Shown: positions 63,823 through 64,000 of the stretch, piece by piece
How the letters are laid out: every line of letters begins with the position of its first letter
Numbering within the stretch: the stretch's first letter is position 1
Assembly: GCA_001515945.1 (NCBI GenBank)
Contig: LOER01000032.1
Location: forward strand, 182,665 to 246,664
Reading direction: 5' to 3'
DNA length: 64,000 bases
Origin: Desulfitibacter sp. BRH_c19
GTDB taxonomy: Bacteria; Bacillota; DSM-16504; Desulfitibacterales; Desulfitibacteraceae
Translations under genes and position numbers: made by a program
Notes under the pieces: model-generated
The model's input: only the letters and a program-made list of their open reading frames with translations
What the model was told of the DNA's origin: nothing
The model's database searches: none

Positions 63823-64000
63823 AGATCAAGCCCTCGACTTATTAGTACCGGTCAGCTACAGACATTACTGCCCTTACACCTCCGGCCTATCTACCTGATG
63901 TTCTCTCAGGTGTCTTACCTGGTTACCCAGTGGGAAATCTTATCTTGAGGGGGGCTTCGTGCTTAGATGCTTTCAGCACTTATCCCTGCCAAACTTAGCT
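63823..64000 (-). rRNA. rrl: 23S ribosomal RNA, 3' end (partial)
   Basis: The last about 178 nt of the 23S gene. On the minus strand it contains GGTAAGACACCTGAGAGAAC, GGCCGGAGGTGTAAGGGCAG, and ends CTGACCGGTACTAATAAGTCGAGGGCTTGATC. The remainder lies beyond position 64000. Confidence 0.95.

Overview
The window is 64 kb of low-GC (estimated by eye at roughly 36-37%), densely packed Firmicutes chromosome. The gene set fits an endospore-forming member of the Clostridia: an uninterrupted sigK, a SpoIID/LytB protein, a BofC-like protein, a CotJC-type manganese catalase, IreB, and a B. subtilis-like order of bofC/ruvC/ruvA/ruvB/queA/tgt and mltG/trmR/U32. I cannot name a species. Every gene I accept, including the rRNAs, is on the minus strand, so the window reads from position 64000 down to 1. 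GTG and TTG starts are frequent, and many maximal open frames begin inside their own Shine-Dalgarno (SD) sequence. I moved those starts to the codon placed correctly after the SD.

Region 1 (64000-61800): the 3' end of a 23S rRNA, a 5S rRNA with terminator, then DUF3842, a CooT-like nickel-binding protein and nadE. Region 2 (61540-52000): yebC, bofC-like, ruvC-ruvA-ruvB, DUF2905, a SpoIID-like protein, queA-tgt, yajC, a MazF/PemK-type toxin with an unrecognised small partner, an HD hydrolase, and secD-secF. Region 3 (49800-37700): an unknown membrane protein and a LapA-like protein lying between two copies of a structured repeat, then recJ, rel, dtd, an MBL hydrolase, hemZ, aspS, tcdA, trxA and rarA. 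Region 4 (36350-28100): iscR-iscS-iscU-mnmA with a promoter and possible operator, a PRC-barrel protein, two short genes of under 50 codons (zinc ribbon and YtxH-like), an AI-2E-type permease, alaS and ireB. Region 5 (27800-17200): an aldo/keto reductase, ruvX, DUF1292, mltG-trmR-U32-DUF4911, a penicillin-binding protein, manganese catalase with a microsatellite-coded Q/N tail, a zinc ribbon, cardiolipin synthase and sigK.

Region 6 (17100-1) is the most unusual. An HD-GYP protein (possible c-di-GMP phosphodiesterase), aroE, a stalk-domain/MORN protein, prepilin peptidase and pilT lead into a type IV pilus operon: pilC, a sigma factor, pilM, pilN, pilO, pilB, a PilP/secretin-N-domain chimera without a channel domain, a PilX-like protein, a prepilin carrying a six-repeat beta-propeller, and another prepilin cut by the window edge. 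Between pilT and pilC lies a class I c-di-GMP (GEMM-I) riboswitch whose 3' strand overlaps an intrinsic terminator. This suggests that c-di-GMP controls the assembly machinery and its sigma factor separately from the retraction ATPase. The combination of riboswitch, embedded sigma factor, channel-less PilP/PilQ hybrid and propeller-tipped prepilin is the best candidate here for an undescribed system.
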